From an uncultured Christensenella sp. (GTDB lineage: Bacteria > Bacillota > Clostridia > Christensenellales > UBA3700), in NCBI GenBank assembly GCA_910584035.1, contig CAJTZR010000035.1:1-16929 (forward strand): a stretch of DNA of 16,929 bases. Direction: 5' to 3'. Under the pieces are notes generated by a model. The model did no database searches and was not told the origin of the DNA. It saw only the letters and a list, made by a program, of their open reading frames with translations. Below are positions 1 through 6,918 of this stretch, piece by piece (the stretch's first letter is position 1; each line of letters begins with the position of its first letter). The position numbers and the translations under genes are program-made.

Positions 1-2
1 AA

Positions 3-509
3 GAAAATGCTGATATTGATAATGTTCAATTGAGTATATCTTTAGGAACATCTGGTAAAGATAATTATGTTAAAGGATATTTGTTTGTTGATAATGTATC
101 AATTAGTGAAATAGACGAAGAAAGATTTAACGAACAAGTACCAGTTGCAATGTTCCCTACAACTAGTGAAGAGGCTGAAAAACTTGAGTATACTGATGAA
201 GTTAAGAAAGTTACAAGCGTAAATCAAAGAATCGTATTTACTGCTGACGACTTAAATAAGGACCCAGAGGAAGAGCCAGAGAAAAAAGTTGACCCATTAT
301 TGTGGTTGTATATCACATCTGGTATTATTGGTGGACTAATCGTAATTGTTGCTATTATATTTGTATTAAAGAAATTTAATGTATTTGCAAAATTCTCTAA
401 GAAAACTAACTTTAACGAAAAAGGTAGTGAAACTTATAACAGAAACAGAGTTGATGCTAACAAATCCAATGCACAAAATCGTGATATTAACAAAAAGCAC
501 CAAGACTAA
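3..509 (+). CDS. Membrane-anchored surface protein, 3' end only
   Basis: This is the 3' end of a longer gene. The frame is open to the window edge, so the TTG at 30 is internal rather than a start. The first part ends in a strand pattern (GYLFVDNVSISEI) like the end of a secreted beta-sandwich or carbohydrate-binding-type domain. It is followed by an acidic linker (DPEEEPEKK), one hydrophobic span of about 24 residues (LLWLYITSGIIGG onward, roughly bases 295-370), and a basic, Asn/Lys-rich tail of about 45 residues ending KKHQD. This implies an extracellular N-terminal part, a single C-terminal membrane helix and a cytoplasmic tail. There is no LPXTG sorting signal. The ligand or enzyme activity lies upstream of the window and cannot be judged. 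A decayed copy of the tail lies at 1295-1354. Certain as a coding region; only the topology is inferred. Confidence 0.8.
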   Translation, partial: ENADIDNVQLSISLGTSGKDNYVKGYLFVDNVSISEIDEERFNEQVPVAMFPTTSEEAEKLEYTDEVKKVTSVNQRIVFTADDLNKDPEEEPEKKVDPLLWLYITSGIIGGLIVIVAIIFVLKKFNVFAKFSKKTNFNEKGSETYNRNRVDANKSNAQNRDINKKHQD

Positions 510-537
510 TTTAATTTAATAAAATTGCAATAAAACA

Positions 538-577
538 AAACACATTCTAATTAGTTTAGAATGTGTTTGTTTTTTAT
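538..577 (+). terminator. Rho-independent terminator of the surface-protein gene
   Basis: A 13-bp perfect stem (538-550 with 556-568, arm AAACACATTCTAA) with a 5-base loop is followed by a T-rich run (GTTTTTTAT). It lies 28 bases after the stop codon at 507-509. This is a strong intrinsic terminator for the plus-strand gene. Confidence 0.85.
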
Positions 578-619
578 AATATATTGCTAATATATCATAC
601 ATAAAATAGCGTGAAAAAT

Positions 620-735
620 TTAAAGACGCATAATATCTATAATTTTTTTATGCAATTTGCCTTCTTGGAATAATTGCTCAGATGTATCATAAATTGCTTT
701 TGCAATTAGTTATCTGTTACCAGTTTATCTTTCAC
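620..735 (-). pseudogene. Frameshifted small gene, about 38 codons
   Basis: Reading the minus strand from a GTG at 733-735, the first codons give VKDKLVTDN and then a TAA at 706-708. Moving one frame over at about 709-711, the reading continues as LIAKAIYDTSEQLFQEGKLHKKIIDIMRL and stops at TAA 620-622. The joined product is about 38 residues, amphipathic and helical, with protein-like composition unlike the surrounding A/T noise. A purine-rich ribosome-site-like stretch (AAAGAGGAAAGG) lies just before the GTG. One base appears to have been lost near 709-711. I do not recognise the family. It could be a decayed small gene from a mobile element, an assembly error in a live small gene, or chance, though the continuity across the shift makes chance unlikely. 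Confidence 0.5.
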
Positions 736-1294
736 AAGGTTAATACCTTTCCTCTTTCAATTTAAACTTTTCTTGTTTGTTGTAATTTTTTATATGATTA
801 TATAATTTATTTTAATTTTTGCTTTCCACATTAAACCACTAGTGAATAATTTTTTTAAAAGATAAATTACATAAAATTAAATAAACATTATATATTTAAT
901 AAAAACAATAATATTTTTTGTTTTAAATTATTGCTTATAAACTAATTATATTTTCTTTAATCAATCAGCTAATAATAAAGTTTTTTCATAGAATATAAAA
1001 TTTTAAAGTATTTTTCTAGCCTACTAATGCAATAATTGTTTTATAAAACTAAAATACTATTATGCTAATGAATTTAATGCAAATTTAGTTGTAAAACAAT
1101 TACAAATTATACTCTACTAAATTAACAAAAAAACTGAATAAAGTTGTAGCAAAAAGTCTACTAATAAAATATAAAATTAATTACAAATTAAAATATTACA
1201 AAAATTAATGATATATTGTACAATTAAAAATTTGTCAGAAAAGTATACAGCACAAAAATATATTATAATTTATATAATTATAAAAATAAAATAA

Positions 1295-1354
1295 ATTTAT
1301 GCAACAAGTTTGACACAACAACATTGTAATATTAAAAATAATCACCAAGACTAA
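1295..1354 (+). pseudogene. Decayed copy of the surface-protein gene 3' end
   Basis: The 19 codons before the TAA at 1352-1354 align without gaps to the last 19 codons plus stop of the gene ending at 509. Identical residues include the final HQD, and there are conservative pairs such as V/I and N/T. The closing 30 bases (1325-1354) match 480-509 at 26 positions by eye. An in-frame TAA at 1292-1294 and lack of any open frame upstream show it is not a functional gene. It is best read as the remnant of a tandem paralogue whose body has decayed. Confidence 0.55.
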
Positions 1355-1400
1355 TTATATTTATTAAAAATATGTAATGTAAGATTAATTATAATTAAAG

Positions 1401-1442
1401 CGAAAACTAAAATAATGCATCAATTTAATAATGCATTATTTT
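1401..1442 (-). terminator. Terminator of the YgiQ-family gene
   Basis: The inverted repeat AAAATAATGCAT / ATGCATTATTTT (1409-1420 with 1431-1442) has a 10-base loop. On the minus strand it is followed by a T-rich run (TTTTAGTTTT). It lies about 30 bases after the stop codon of the radical SAM gene. Confidence 0.65.
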
Positions 1443-1471
1443 AATTATATTATAGTATACAAATATATTAA

Positions 1472-3403
1472 TTACTTTTTCTTATTCTTACCTTTTGAGT
1501 TTTTATTAAACTTATTGTTATTTTGTTTATTATTTGTATTAAATGACTTGCTTTTATTATTAACACTTGCATTTAACTTATTTTTACTATTTGTAATTGC
1601 CTCTTCTTTTGTAGGTTTAATTAAACAATTTGCACCAAAGCCAATCAAGTCTTTTCGTCCCGCAAGTTCTAAAGCTTTATGTACAATATCATAATTTTCC
1701 TTTTTACGATACTGCAGCAATGCACGTTGCATTTTTTTATCCTCTTTTGAGCGTGGAACAAAAACCTCCTCCATAGTATCTGGATTCAAGCCAGTATAGT
1801 ACATACAAGTTGACTTTGTAGATGGTGTTGGATAAAAATCTTGCACTTGCTCTGGCATATAATTTATACTTTTTAAATATTCAGCAAGCCTTACCGCATC
1901 TTGCAGTGTGCAGCCAGGGTGAGATGAAATTAAATATGGTACTAAATACTGTTTTTTACCTAACTTTTCATTAATTTTATCATATTTAATCTTAAATTCC
2001 TTATAAACTCTAAACGGAGGTTTATTCATTAGCTTAAGCACACTATCCTCTGTATGCTCTGGTGCAACTTTCAACTGCCCGCTAATGTGGTGTTTAATAA
2101 GTTCATATAAAAACTCGTCATTATTATCCATCATTAAGTAATCATACCTTATGCCACTGCGGATAAATACTTTTTTGACACCATCTAATTCCCTCAAAGT
2201 TTTTAGCAAATCAAGATATTCCATATGTGACACTTCCAAATTTACGCAAGGTTTATATCCTATACAATTTTTCTTATTGCAAACGCCACTTTTCTTTTGA
2301 TATTTACAAGAAACATTCCTAAAGTTAGCAGTAGGTCCGCCAACATCGTGAACATAGCCTTTAAAATCTTTATCAGCGATAAAAATCTTAACCTCTCTTA
2401 CAATAGATTCCTTGCTACGCTTTTGTATAGTTCTGCCTTGGTGATAAGTGATTGCACAATAGCTACAACCACCAAAGCAACCACGTTGAGAAGTAACTGA
2501 ATATTTAACCTCTTCTATTGCAGGAACGCCACCAGTATACATTGGGTGATAGGTACGCTCATACGGCAAAGAATAAACCATATCCATTTCCTCAACAGTA
2601 CAAGCTCTTTGAGGTATATTCTGCACTAAGTATCTGCCGTCTGGTTGTTTTTGTAATAGTACTTTTCCATTTAAATTGTCATTATTTTGTGATTGCATAT
2701 TAAAAGCTTTAACATATGCCTTTTTGTCACTGACAACATCATCAAAACTTGGACAAAATAATGCGGAATGTTCCTCTATTTGTGCCTTTAGTTTTTTTGA
2801 AAGATTGTCATAGCTATCTAAATAACAAACGCCTTGAATATCCCTCAACTTATTAAGTGGCATACCTTTTTTAATGCAATTTGCAATATCCATAATAGGA
2901 ACTTCGCCCATACCATATATTAATAAATCGGCTGGAGTTTGTGCGAGAATACTTGGCAAAACTTTATCTGCCCAATAATCATAATGAGCAAATCTTCGCA
3001 AAGATGCTTCAATTCCACCAATAACGACTGGCACATTTGGAAACAACCTTTTTAATGCGTTAGTGTAAACTACAACCGCTCTATCTGGTCGCATACCAAC
3101 TTTGCCACCCTCACTATAAACATCACGTGTGCGAGGTAGTTTTGCCACAGTGTAGTTATTAACCATACTATCAACAACTCCACTAGATACAAAAAAGCCG
3201 TGTTTTGGTGAGCCAAATTCCATATAATCGCTATCACATTGAGGTTGTGGAATTACTGCTACAACAAAACCAAAATGCTCTAACATACGAGTTATTATGC
3301 TTGTGCCAAAAGACGGATGGTCACAATATGCCTCACCTGTTACATAAATAAAATCTGGATGTATGCCATTTAATTCCTCTTTTTTAACTGCTAAAAAACT
3401 CAT
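1472..3403 (-). CDS. YgiQ-family radical SAM protein
   Basis: A 643-residue cytosolic iron-sulfur protein of the YgiQ (UPF0313) family, whose reaction is unknown. An N-terminal Radical_SAM_N region (about residues 10-280; VIGGIEASLRRFAHYDYW near 127-144) precedes the radical SAM core. The cluster-binding motif is C309-x3-C313-x2-C316 (RGCFGGCSYCAI). A second cysteine group (C366, C375, C380, C386) and GGPTAN (355-360) are also typical of the family. The last 40 or so residues are a low-complexity Lys/Asn/Ser tail. Length is within the usual 600-750 range. The ATG start is preceded by AGAGG six bases upstream. It is monocistronic, with its own terminator. Family assignment is firm; substrate and reaction are not known from sequence. 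Confidence 0.93.
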   Translation of the reverse strand: MSFLAVKKEELNGIHPDFIYVTGEAYCDHPSFGTSIITRMLEHFGFVVAVIPQPQCDSDYMEFGSPKHGFFVSSGVVDSMVNNYTVAKLPRTRDVYSEGGKVGMRPDRAVVVYTNALKRLFPNVPVVIGGIEASLRRFAHYDYWADKVLPSILAQTPADLLIYGMGEVPIMDIANCIKKGMPLNKLRDIQGVCYLDSYDNLSKKLKAQIEEHSALFCPSFDDVVSDKKAYVKAFNMQSQNNDNLNGKVLLQKQPDGRYLVQNIPQRACTVEEMDMVYSLPYERTYHPMYTGGVPAIEEVKYSVTSQRGCFGGCSYCAITYHQGRTIQKRSKESIVREVKIFIADKDFKGYVHDVGGPTANFRNVSCKYQKKSGVCNKKNCIGYKPCVNLEVSHMEYLDLLKTLRELDGVKKVFIRSGIRYDYLMMDNNDEFLYELIKHHISGQLKVAPEHTEDSVLKLMNKPPFRVYKEFKIKYDKINEKLGKKQYLVPYLISSHPGCTLQDAVRLAEYLKSINYMPEQVQDFYPTPSTKSTCMYYTGLNPDTMEEVFVPRSKEDKKMQRALLQYRKKENYDIVHKALELAGRKDLIGFGANCLIKPTKEEAITNSKNKLNASVNNKSKSFNTNNKQNNNKFNKNSKGKNKKK

Positions 3404-3419
3404 ATATTACCTCTATTCA

Positions 3420-3448
3420 ATTTTAACATTAAAGTTAATATATGTCAA
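3420..3448 (-). promoter_or_regulatory. Candidate promoter of the YgiQ-family gene
   Basis: On the minus strand a TTGACA (3443-3448) and TAAAAT (3420-3425) are separated by exactly 17 bases. The predicted start of transcription would fall about 10 bases before the ATG, right at the ribosome site, so the leader would be very short. The element match is good but the tight spacing lowers confidence. Confidence 0.4.
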
Positions 3449-3656
3449 CACAAATAATAAAAGAGTTTGTTTACAAGCAAAACACACATATAAAGATTGC
3501 GACAAATGTTTAAATTAACTAGCATTAGTTGTTTTTTCGGTATAATTGTATATCATAAAAACAAATAAAATATAAAATAAGATATTTAAAAGTGTGATAC
3601 AAATAATATCTAATGTAATTTGAAATGAATTTTTTCGTTCAAATTAAATGTTTTAA

Positions 3657-3797
3657 ATGCAAATTAAAAAATTAAAATCAAACTTATTAAAAACTATAAA
3701 TTTTATAAAAAGTAGTTTTTTAAAATGTGGAATTTATAATTTAACTTTGCCAGAAAGTATTAAAAAAATAGGCAAGAGAGCGTTTGCTGTATGTTAA
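3657..3797 (+). pseudogene. Orphan BspA-type leucine-rich-repeat fragment
   Basis: A 46-codon frame from ATG 3657 to TAA 3795-3797 ends in IYNLTLPESIKKIGKRAFAVC. This has the consensus form of one LRR_5 (BspA-type) repeat: LxLPxSIxxIGxxAFxxC. The preceding SSFLKCG looks like the end of the previous repeat (F..C). Nothing before residue 20 looks like a repeat, there is no ribosome site, and the frame is closed on both sides. LRR_5 proteins are normally long secreted surface proteins with many such repeats, so this is most likely a leftover of a deleted gene rather than a functional small protein. Confidence 0.5.
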
Positions 3798-3821
3798 ATA
3801 TTTGTAAAATACTATAAAATG

Positions 3822-3853
3822 TCAATAAAAAATGCTCACGATTGTGAGCATTT
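3822..3853 (-). terminator. Terminator of the response-regulator gene
   Basis: A perfect 9-bp stem AATGCTCAC / GTGAGCATT (3831-3839 with 3844-3852) with a GATT loop is followed on the minus strand by TTTTTTATTG. It begins within a few bases of the stop codon at 3858. Confidence 0.85.
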
Positions 3854-3857
3854 TATA

Positions 3858-4544
3858 TTATTCGTGACTAATAAATTTATATCCTACACCTCTAATAGTT
3901 TGGATATATTCCTTTTTGCTAAACATTGCAAGTTTGCTACGTAATGATTTAACGTGCATATCCAAAGTGCGAGTTTTGCCATAGTACTCAAAACCCCATA
4001 CATCATTTAAAATAGATTCCCTTGGAACAACACTGCCACATTTAGTCATTAACAATTTAAGTAGATTAAATTCCTTTAAAGTCATTCTAACTACATTGCC
4101 ATTGACAGTAACCAAATGTTCATCATTGTTTAGCATAATATCGCCAAGTTCGAAAACTGTTGATTCAGTACGGCTAAAGTTTTGTTTACGTATGCAAACT
4201 TTTACTCTTGCAACCAATTCAAGCACACCAAAAGGCTTAGATATGTAATCATCTGCACCAGAATCCAAACCACGAACTTTGCTTATTTCATCGCATTTGC
4301 TACTAACAATAATAATTGAAAGAGTTTGATATTGCTCACGGATAATTTTAACGGCAGAAATACCGTCCATACCTGGCAAAATAACATCCATCAACAAAAC
4401 GTTTGGTAGATTTTTTTCTAATGCAACAAATAGCTCTTCTGCAGAATGAAAAGTGCGACACTCATAGCCTAGTGGCTCAAATGTATACTTATACAAATCT
4501 CTGATACTTTCATCGTCATCTACAGCGTAAATAGAATACTTCAT
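3858..4544 (-). CDS. OmpR/PhoB-family response regulator
   Basis: A 228-residue DNA-binding response regulator. The receiver domain (1-115) has the acidic pocket D9-D10-D11, phospho-acceptor D53 in MDVILPGMDG, the switch serine S81 or S82 in VSSK, and K103 in SKPF. The C-terminal winged helix (about 130-228) has the family pattern LTxxEFxLL...RESILNDVWG...RTLDMHVKSLRSKL...IQTIRGVGYKF. An in-frame ATG nine bases further upstream directly abuts the AGGAG site (4554-4558), which is too close to use. The ATG at 4542-4544 lies nine bases from that site and is the likely start. No histidine kinase is nearby, so the partner is elsewhere or the protein acts as an orphan. The leader has several repeats that could be binding sites. 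Confidence 0.93.
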   Translation of the reverse strand: MKYSIYAVDDDESIRDLYKYTFEPLGYECRTFHSAEELFVALEKNLPNVLLMDVILPGMDGISAVKIIREQYQTLSIIIVSSKCDEISKVRGLDSGADDYISKPFGVLELVARVKVCIRKQNFSRTESTVFELGDIMLNNDEHLVTVNGNVVRMTLKEFNLLKLLMTKCGSVVPRESILNDVWGFEYYGKTRTLDMHVKSLRSKLAMFSKKEYIQTIRGVGYKFISHE

Positions 4545-4601
4545 ATTAAACATCTCCTAATAAAAACATATAATTTTTATTAATTTTAATTAACAAAATT
4601 T

Positions 4602-4676
4602 ATGTTGTTAACCTATCTTATAAAACAACATTACTTACATAATGTAAGATTTACTTGACATAAATTTTAACAACAT
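4602..4676. repeat. AACAACAT repeats and CTTACAT palindrome in the leader
   Basis: The octamer AACAACAT occurs at 4624-4631 and 4669-4676, and in inverted form at 4602-4609. Between them is the palindrome CTTACAT-A-ATGTAAG (4634-4648). All lie between the response-regulator promoter and its start codon, so they are candidate operator sites or RNA structure. The function is inferred from position only. Confidence 0.4.
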
Positions 4677-4680
4677 ATAA

Positions 4681-4709
4681 ATTATAGCATAAAACTTTAC
4701 AAAAGGCAA
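4681..4709 (-). promoter_or_regulatory. Promoter of the response-regulator gene
   Basis: On the minus strand there is TTGCCT (4704-4709), a 17-base spacer and a perfect TATAAT (4681-4686), with an extended -10 TG one base upstream. The predicted transcript has a leader of about 130 bases before the ATG at 4544. Confidence 0.65.
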
Positions 4710-4727
4710 CAATTTTTTAAAAAAAAT

Positions 4728-5141
4728 TTACATTCTAGCACTATTTCGCCTAATAATAAAATCTTTTATCGTTTTTGCATTTTCTTCGTCAAGACATTTG
4801 CTTATGGCTACAAACAAGTCAGTATCCAAAGTGACAAAAGTATCTTTTTTTGTCAGTTCGCTAACCGCTTTTTCGACATTTTGCATTAAATTCAATCTGT
4901 CAGACAAACTGAATAATGGTTCTGGCAAAACACCAACAATAACTTCACCACTTTGAAGTTGATAAAACACCACTTTACGAACTAGCGGAATATTTGCAAC
5001 CACCGTTGTAAAATCTATAGCACCACTTTGTGCTACTATTTGCATTAAGTTATCATTTTTTTGTTCAACATATTGAACATTTTCGCTAATATATAAGTTA
5101 TTCATACTTTTATTATTAGCTAAAATGCCTAGCTTATGCAA
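4728..5141 (-). CDS. Uncharacterised 137-residue protein after rsfS
   Basis: I do not recognise this protein with confidence. It has an N-terminal stretch without signal peptide, then an alternating beta/alpha pattern (TTVVANIPLVRKVVFYQLQSG, EVIVGVLPE, an amphipathic helix near LSDRLNLMQNVEKAV, then FVTLDTDLFVAISKCL) and a basic C-terminal helix. The order strand, strand, helix, strand, helix faintly recalls the YhcN/YlaJ sporulation-protein fold, but the lipoprotein signal of that family is absent, so I give no function. The frame begins at TTG 5139-5141, ten bases after the rsfS stop. An in-frame ATG at 5103-5105 is the alternative; neither has a good ribosome site. Close spacing suggests translation coupled to rsfS. 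Confidence 0.7.
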   Translation of the reverse strand: MHKLGILANNKSMNNLYISENVQYVEQKNDNLMQIVAQSGAIDFTTVVANIPLVRKVVFYQLQSGEVIVGVLPEPLFSLSDRLNLMQNVEKAVSELTKKDTFVTLDTDLFVAISKCLDEENAKTIKDFIIRRNSARM

Positions 5142-5151
5142 TTAGTGCAAT

Positions 5152-5511
5152 TTAATCCACATTGTCTATCAAAGTAACATTACTGCCGTCACTCCACAAT
5201 TGGTCTAAGCAGTAAAGTTTTCTGCTTTCCTCATTAAATACGTGTGCTAAAACTACGCCATAGTCCACAACAGCCCATCTACCCTCTGGGATACCCTCTC
5301 TACGTAATGGCTCAATGCCTTGTTTAGAAAGCAAATCGTCAATATTGTTGGCAATAGCTTTTACTTGAGTTGTGGACTTGCCACTAGCTACAACCAAATA
5401 ATCGGCGATAACTGTCAAATGCTCAACTTTTATAACTGCAATATCTTTTGCCTTGCTATTTAAGCACCCCTCTACTATTAAATCTTTAATTTGTTCTGAT
5501 GTATATTCCAT
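5152..5511 (-). CDS. rsfS: Ribosomal silencing factor RsfS
   Basis: A 119-residue RsfS/YbeB/Iojap protein. In this family it binds ribosomal protein uL14 on the large subunit and blocks joining of the small subunit, lowering translation in starvation. The family pattern is clear: KAKDIAVIKV, then TVIADYLVVASGKSTTQVKAIANNI (about 32-56), then IPEGRWAVVDYGVVLAHVFNEESRKLYCLDQLW (74-106). Length is normal. The ATG is preceded by AAGGAG seven bases away. It follows the nadD-yqeK fusion by about 100 A+T-rich bases, the standard Firmicutes neighbourhood. Confidence 0.95.
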   Translation of the reverse strand: MEYTSEQIKDLIVEGCLNSKAKDIAVIKVEHLTVIADYLVVASGKSTTQVKAIANNIDDLLSKQGIEPLRREGIPEGRWAVVDYGVVLAHVFNEESRKLYCLDQLWSDGSNVTLIDNVD

Positions 5512-5611
5512 AATATCTCCTTAGTATACTTATTAAAATATTAATTACAATTTGTTTTATATTTTATATTTATTTTAAAATCTTTTTATAAAAATTATTA
5601 TTTTTTATCAA

Positions 5612-6739
5612 TTACTTATTAAAATAATAATTATATGCGTCCAAAGTTAAAGGATAAATTTCCTTATTTTCATTTTCTAAAAATTTAATTGTGCTTTCTA
5701 AGCAAGCCTTAAATCCCTCATTAAAATCTTTATCAAAAATCTCTCTTAGCTTATCCACGCCCTCAAAATTACGACCTTTTTCAATCATATCTGCACAATA
5801 AACCAACATATCAAGTGTTTTCATTTTTGGTCTTGCGGTAGCGTGATAACAAATAGCGTCTAAAATATCTTTATCCTCAATGCCATAATCTTTATTTGCA
5901 ACAACACTGCCACAAAAAGCGTGTGCAATAGGTGTACCTATACAATCGAGTGGTAAATTGTAATGTATTATAATGTCTTGTAAATTTGAACAATTTTTTG
6001 CACAATCGTGCAACAAACAAGCTTTAAAGACTTTGTCATAATCAAGCTTTAATATGTCACAATACTTTAATGCATACTCAACAACGCCTATAGTATGTGC
6101 AAATCTTTCCTCGCTAATATTGTCTTTTAGCTTTTCAATCAGCTTTCCATACTCATTATATAGATTTGCAGTTTTAATATATTGTAGTACTTTACTATCC
6201 AATTTATCACTAATGTCAAGTTGCAATCTTAATGCATTTCTCACTTGGCTTGAAGATATACTATCTGGCAAATACTCTGCAATAGCTATACCTTTTTTGT
6301 TAACACTTTTGTACTCTTCCAATTTATTATATAGTATATCTTTCTTTCCGTCTCGTGGCACTACAAGTAGTTTCGTTAGTTTTAATATTTCAAGCGGTTT
6401 ATACCACTTATCAAAATTCAAAAAGCTATCCCCACCAATGATATACTCAATATTCTCACCATATTTTTCAATTACTTCTGGCAAATAGTCAAATGTGTAT
6501 CCTATTCCATTTCTTTTCAATTCAATATCGCTAATCTCAATTTTATCGCCAGCAATTAGCTTAAGCATATTCAATCTATCCGTATCACTTGCGGATAAAG
6601 TTTTGTGTGGCGGATTATGACTAGGCAATAATATCAACTTATCATAGCCTCGTTCCCTAATCAATGCCTGTGCCATATGGATATGTGCAATATGTGGCGG
6701 GTCAAACGCTCCACCAAAAATACCAATAAATTTACTCAT
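5612..6739 (-). CDS. nadD: NadD-YqeK fusion: NaMN adenylyltransferase plus HD hydrolase
   Basis: A 375-residue two-domain enzyme. Residues 1-195 are NadD, which makes deamido-NAD from nicotinate mononucleotide and ATP. It has GIFGGAFDPPH (6-16) and ISSSQVRNAL (161-170, the ISSxxxR motif). The usual HxGH is H16-I-A-H19, with alanine in place of glycine. Residues 200-375 are an HD domain of the YqeK type, a family with diadenosine tetraphosphate hydrolase activity: H215, H244-D245, H273, H299, D317. These are two adjacent genes in most Firmicutes; fused forms are known, for example in Mollicutes. A longer reading starts at ATG 6752-6754, but that ATG lies inside the promoter next to the -10 box. 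The ATG at 6737-6739 gives the normal NadD N-terminus, so I use it. Confidence 0.93.
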   Translation of the reverse strand: MSKFIGIFGGAFDPPHIAHIHMAQALIRERGYDKLILLPSHNPPHKTLSASDTDRLNMLKLIAGDKIEISDIELKRNGIGYTFDYLPEVIEKYGENIEYIIGGDSFLNFDKWYKPLEILKLTKLLVVPRDGKKDILYNKLEEYKSVNKKGIAIAEYLPDSISSSQVRNALRLQLDISDKLDSKVLQYIKTANLYNEYGKLIEKLKDNISEERFAHTIGVVEYALKYCDILKLDYDKVFKACLLHDCAKNCSNLQDIIIHYNLPLDCIGTPIAHAFCGSVVANKDYGIEDKDILDAICYHATARPKMKTLDMLVYCADMIEKGRNFEGVDKLREIFDKDFNEGFKACLESTIKFLENENKEIYPLTLDAYNYYFNK

Positions 6740-6745
6740 ATGAGT

Positions 6746-6774
6746 ATTATACATTATTTTTGCTATTTTAGCAA
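6746..6774 (-). promoter_or_regulatory. nadD promoter with palindrome over the -35 region
   Basis: On the minus strand there is TTGCTA (6769-6774), a 17-base spacer and a perfect TATAAT (6746-6751). The predicted transcription start falls at about 6739, the A of the ATG, so the transcript would be leaderless, in keeping with the absence of a ribosome site. A perfect inverted repeat TTGCTA-TTT-TAGCAA (6760-6774) covers the -35 box and half the spacer and is a candidate operator. Confidence 0.5.
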
Positions 6775-6850
6775 TACCATTTTAAAATTTTAAGGCAATT
6801 TTTTCAAACTATTTAATTCAATAAAAGAATAATGAGGAATTATAAAATAC

Positions 6851-6878
6851 AATGTTAATAATGCTTATTTTTAACATT
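6851..6878 (+). repeat. Inverted repeat upstream of the membrane-protein gene
   Basis: AATGTTAA (6851-6858) pairs with TTAACATT (6871-6878) around a 12-base spacer, about 40 bases before the ATG at 6919. It may be an operator or leader hairpin. In sequence this A+T-rich an 8-bp repeat can also occur by chance. Confidence 0.25.
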
Positions 6879-6918
6879 AATTGGAATTAAAAGCAATTAT
6901 TTTGTCAATAATAGCGTT

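Larger units (their letters stand above)
510..1471. other. Long A+T-rich spacer with gene relics, no intact gene
   Basis: About 960 bases carry no intact gene on either strand. From left to right the stretch holds the terminator of the surface-protein gene, a frameshifted small gene on the minus strand (620-735), about 550 bases of very A+T-rich sequence in which I recognise nothing, a degenerate copy of the surface gene's 3' end (1295-1354), and the terminator of the minus-strand radical SAM gene (1401-1442). Two unrelated relics in one spacer suggest a place where duplicated or acquired genes have decayed. Confidence 0.6.
3404..3857. other. Spacer with leucine-rich-repeat relic and hairpins
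   Basis: About 450 bases lie between the YgiQ-family and response-regulator genes. The stretch holds the candidate YgiQ promoter (3420-3448), a 9-bp inverted repeat TAATTTGAA / TTCAAATTA (3616-3624 with 3638-3646), an orphan leucine-rich-repeat fragment on the plus strand (3657-3797) and the response-regulator terminator (3822-3853). The part from about 3450 to 3610 shows nothing recognisable. Confidence 0.55.

Noticed and set aside
3512..3540. AACTA/TAGTT mini-hairpin followed by GTTTTTTC as a plus-strand terminator.
   Set aside because: The stem has only five A/T-rich pairs, and no plus-strand gene ends nearby.
4545..4553. Earlier ATG for the response regulator (4551-4553).
   Set aside because: It directly abuts the AGGAG site with no spacing. 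The ATG at 4544 has proper spacing and gives the usual receiver N-terminus.
4655..4682. TTGACA followed by a TAAATT-like box on the plus strand in the response-regulator leader.
   Set aside because: It would read antisense into the minus-strand 137-residue gene, the -10 match is poor, and no plus-strand gene follows.
5523..5544. TATACT with an upstream TTGTAA as a promoter for rsfS.
   Set aside because: Transcription would start at or inside the ribosome site. Read-through from nadD is more likely.
6054..6488. Plus-strand open frame of 144 codons opposite nadD-yqeK.
   Set aside because: It is antisense to a confirmed enzyme, with low-complexity Ser/Leu/Phe composition and no ribosome site.
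6852..6890. A 12-codon upstream frame (ATG 6852) before the membrane-protein gene.
   Set aside because: The ribosome-like GAGGA is too far away (13 bases), and such short frames are common by chance in A+T-rich DNA.
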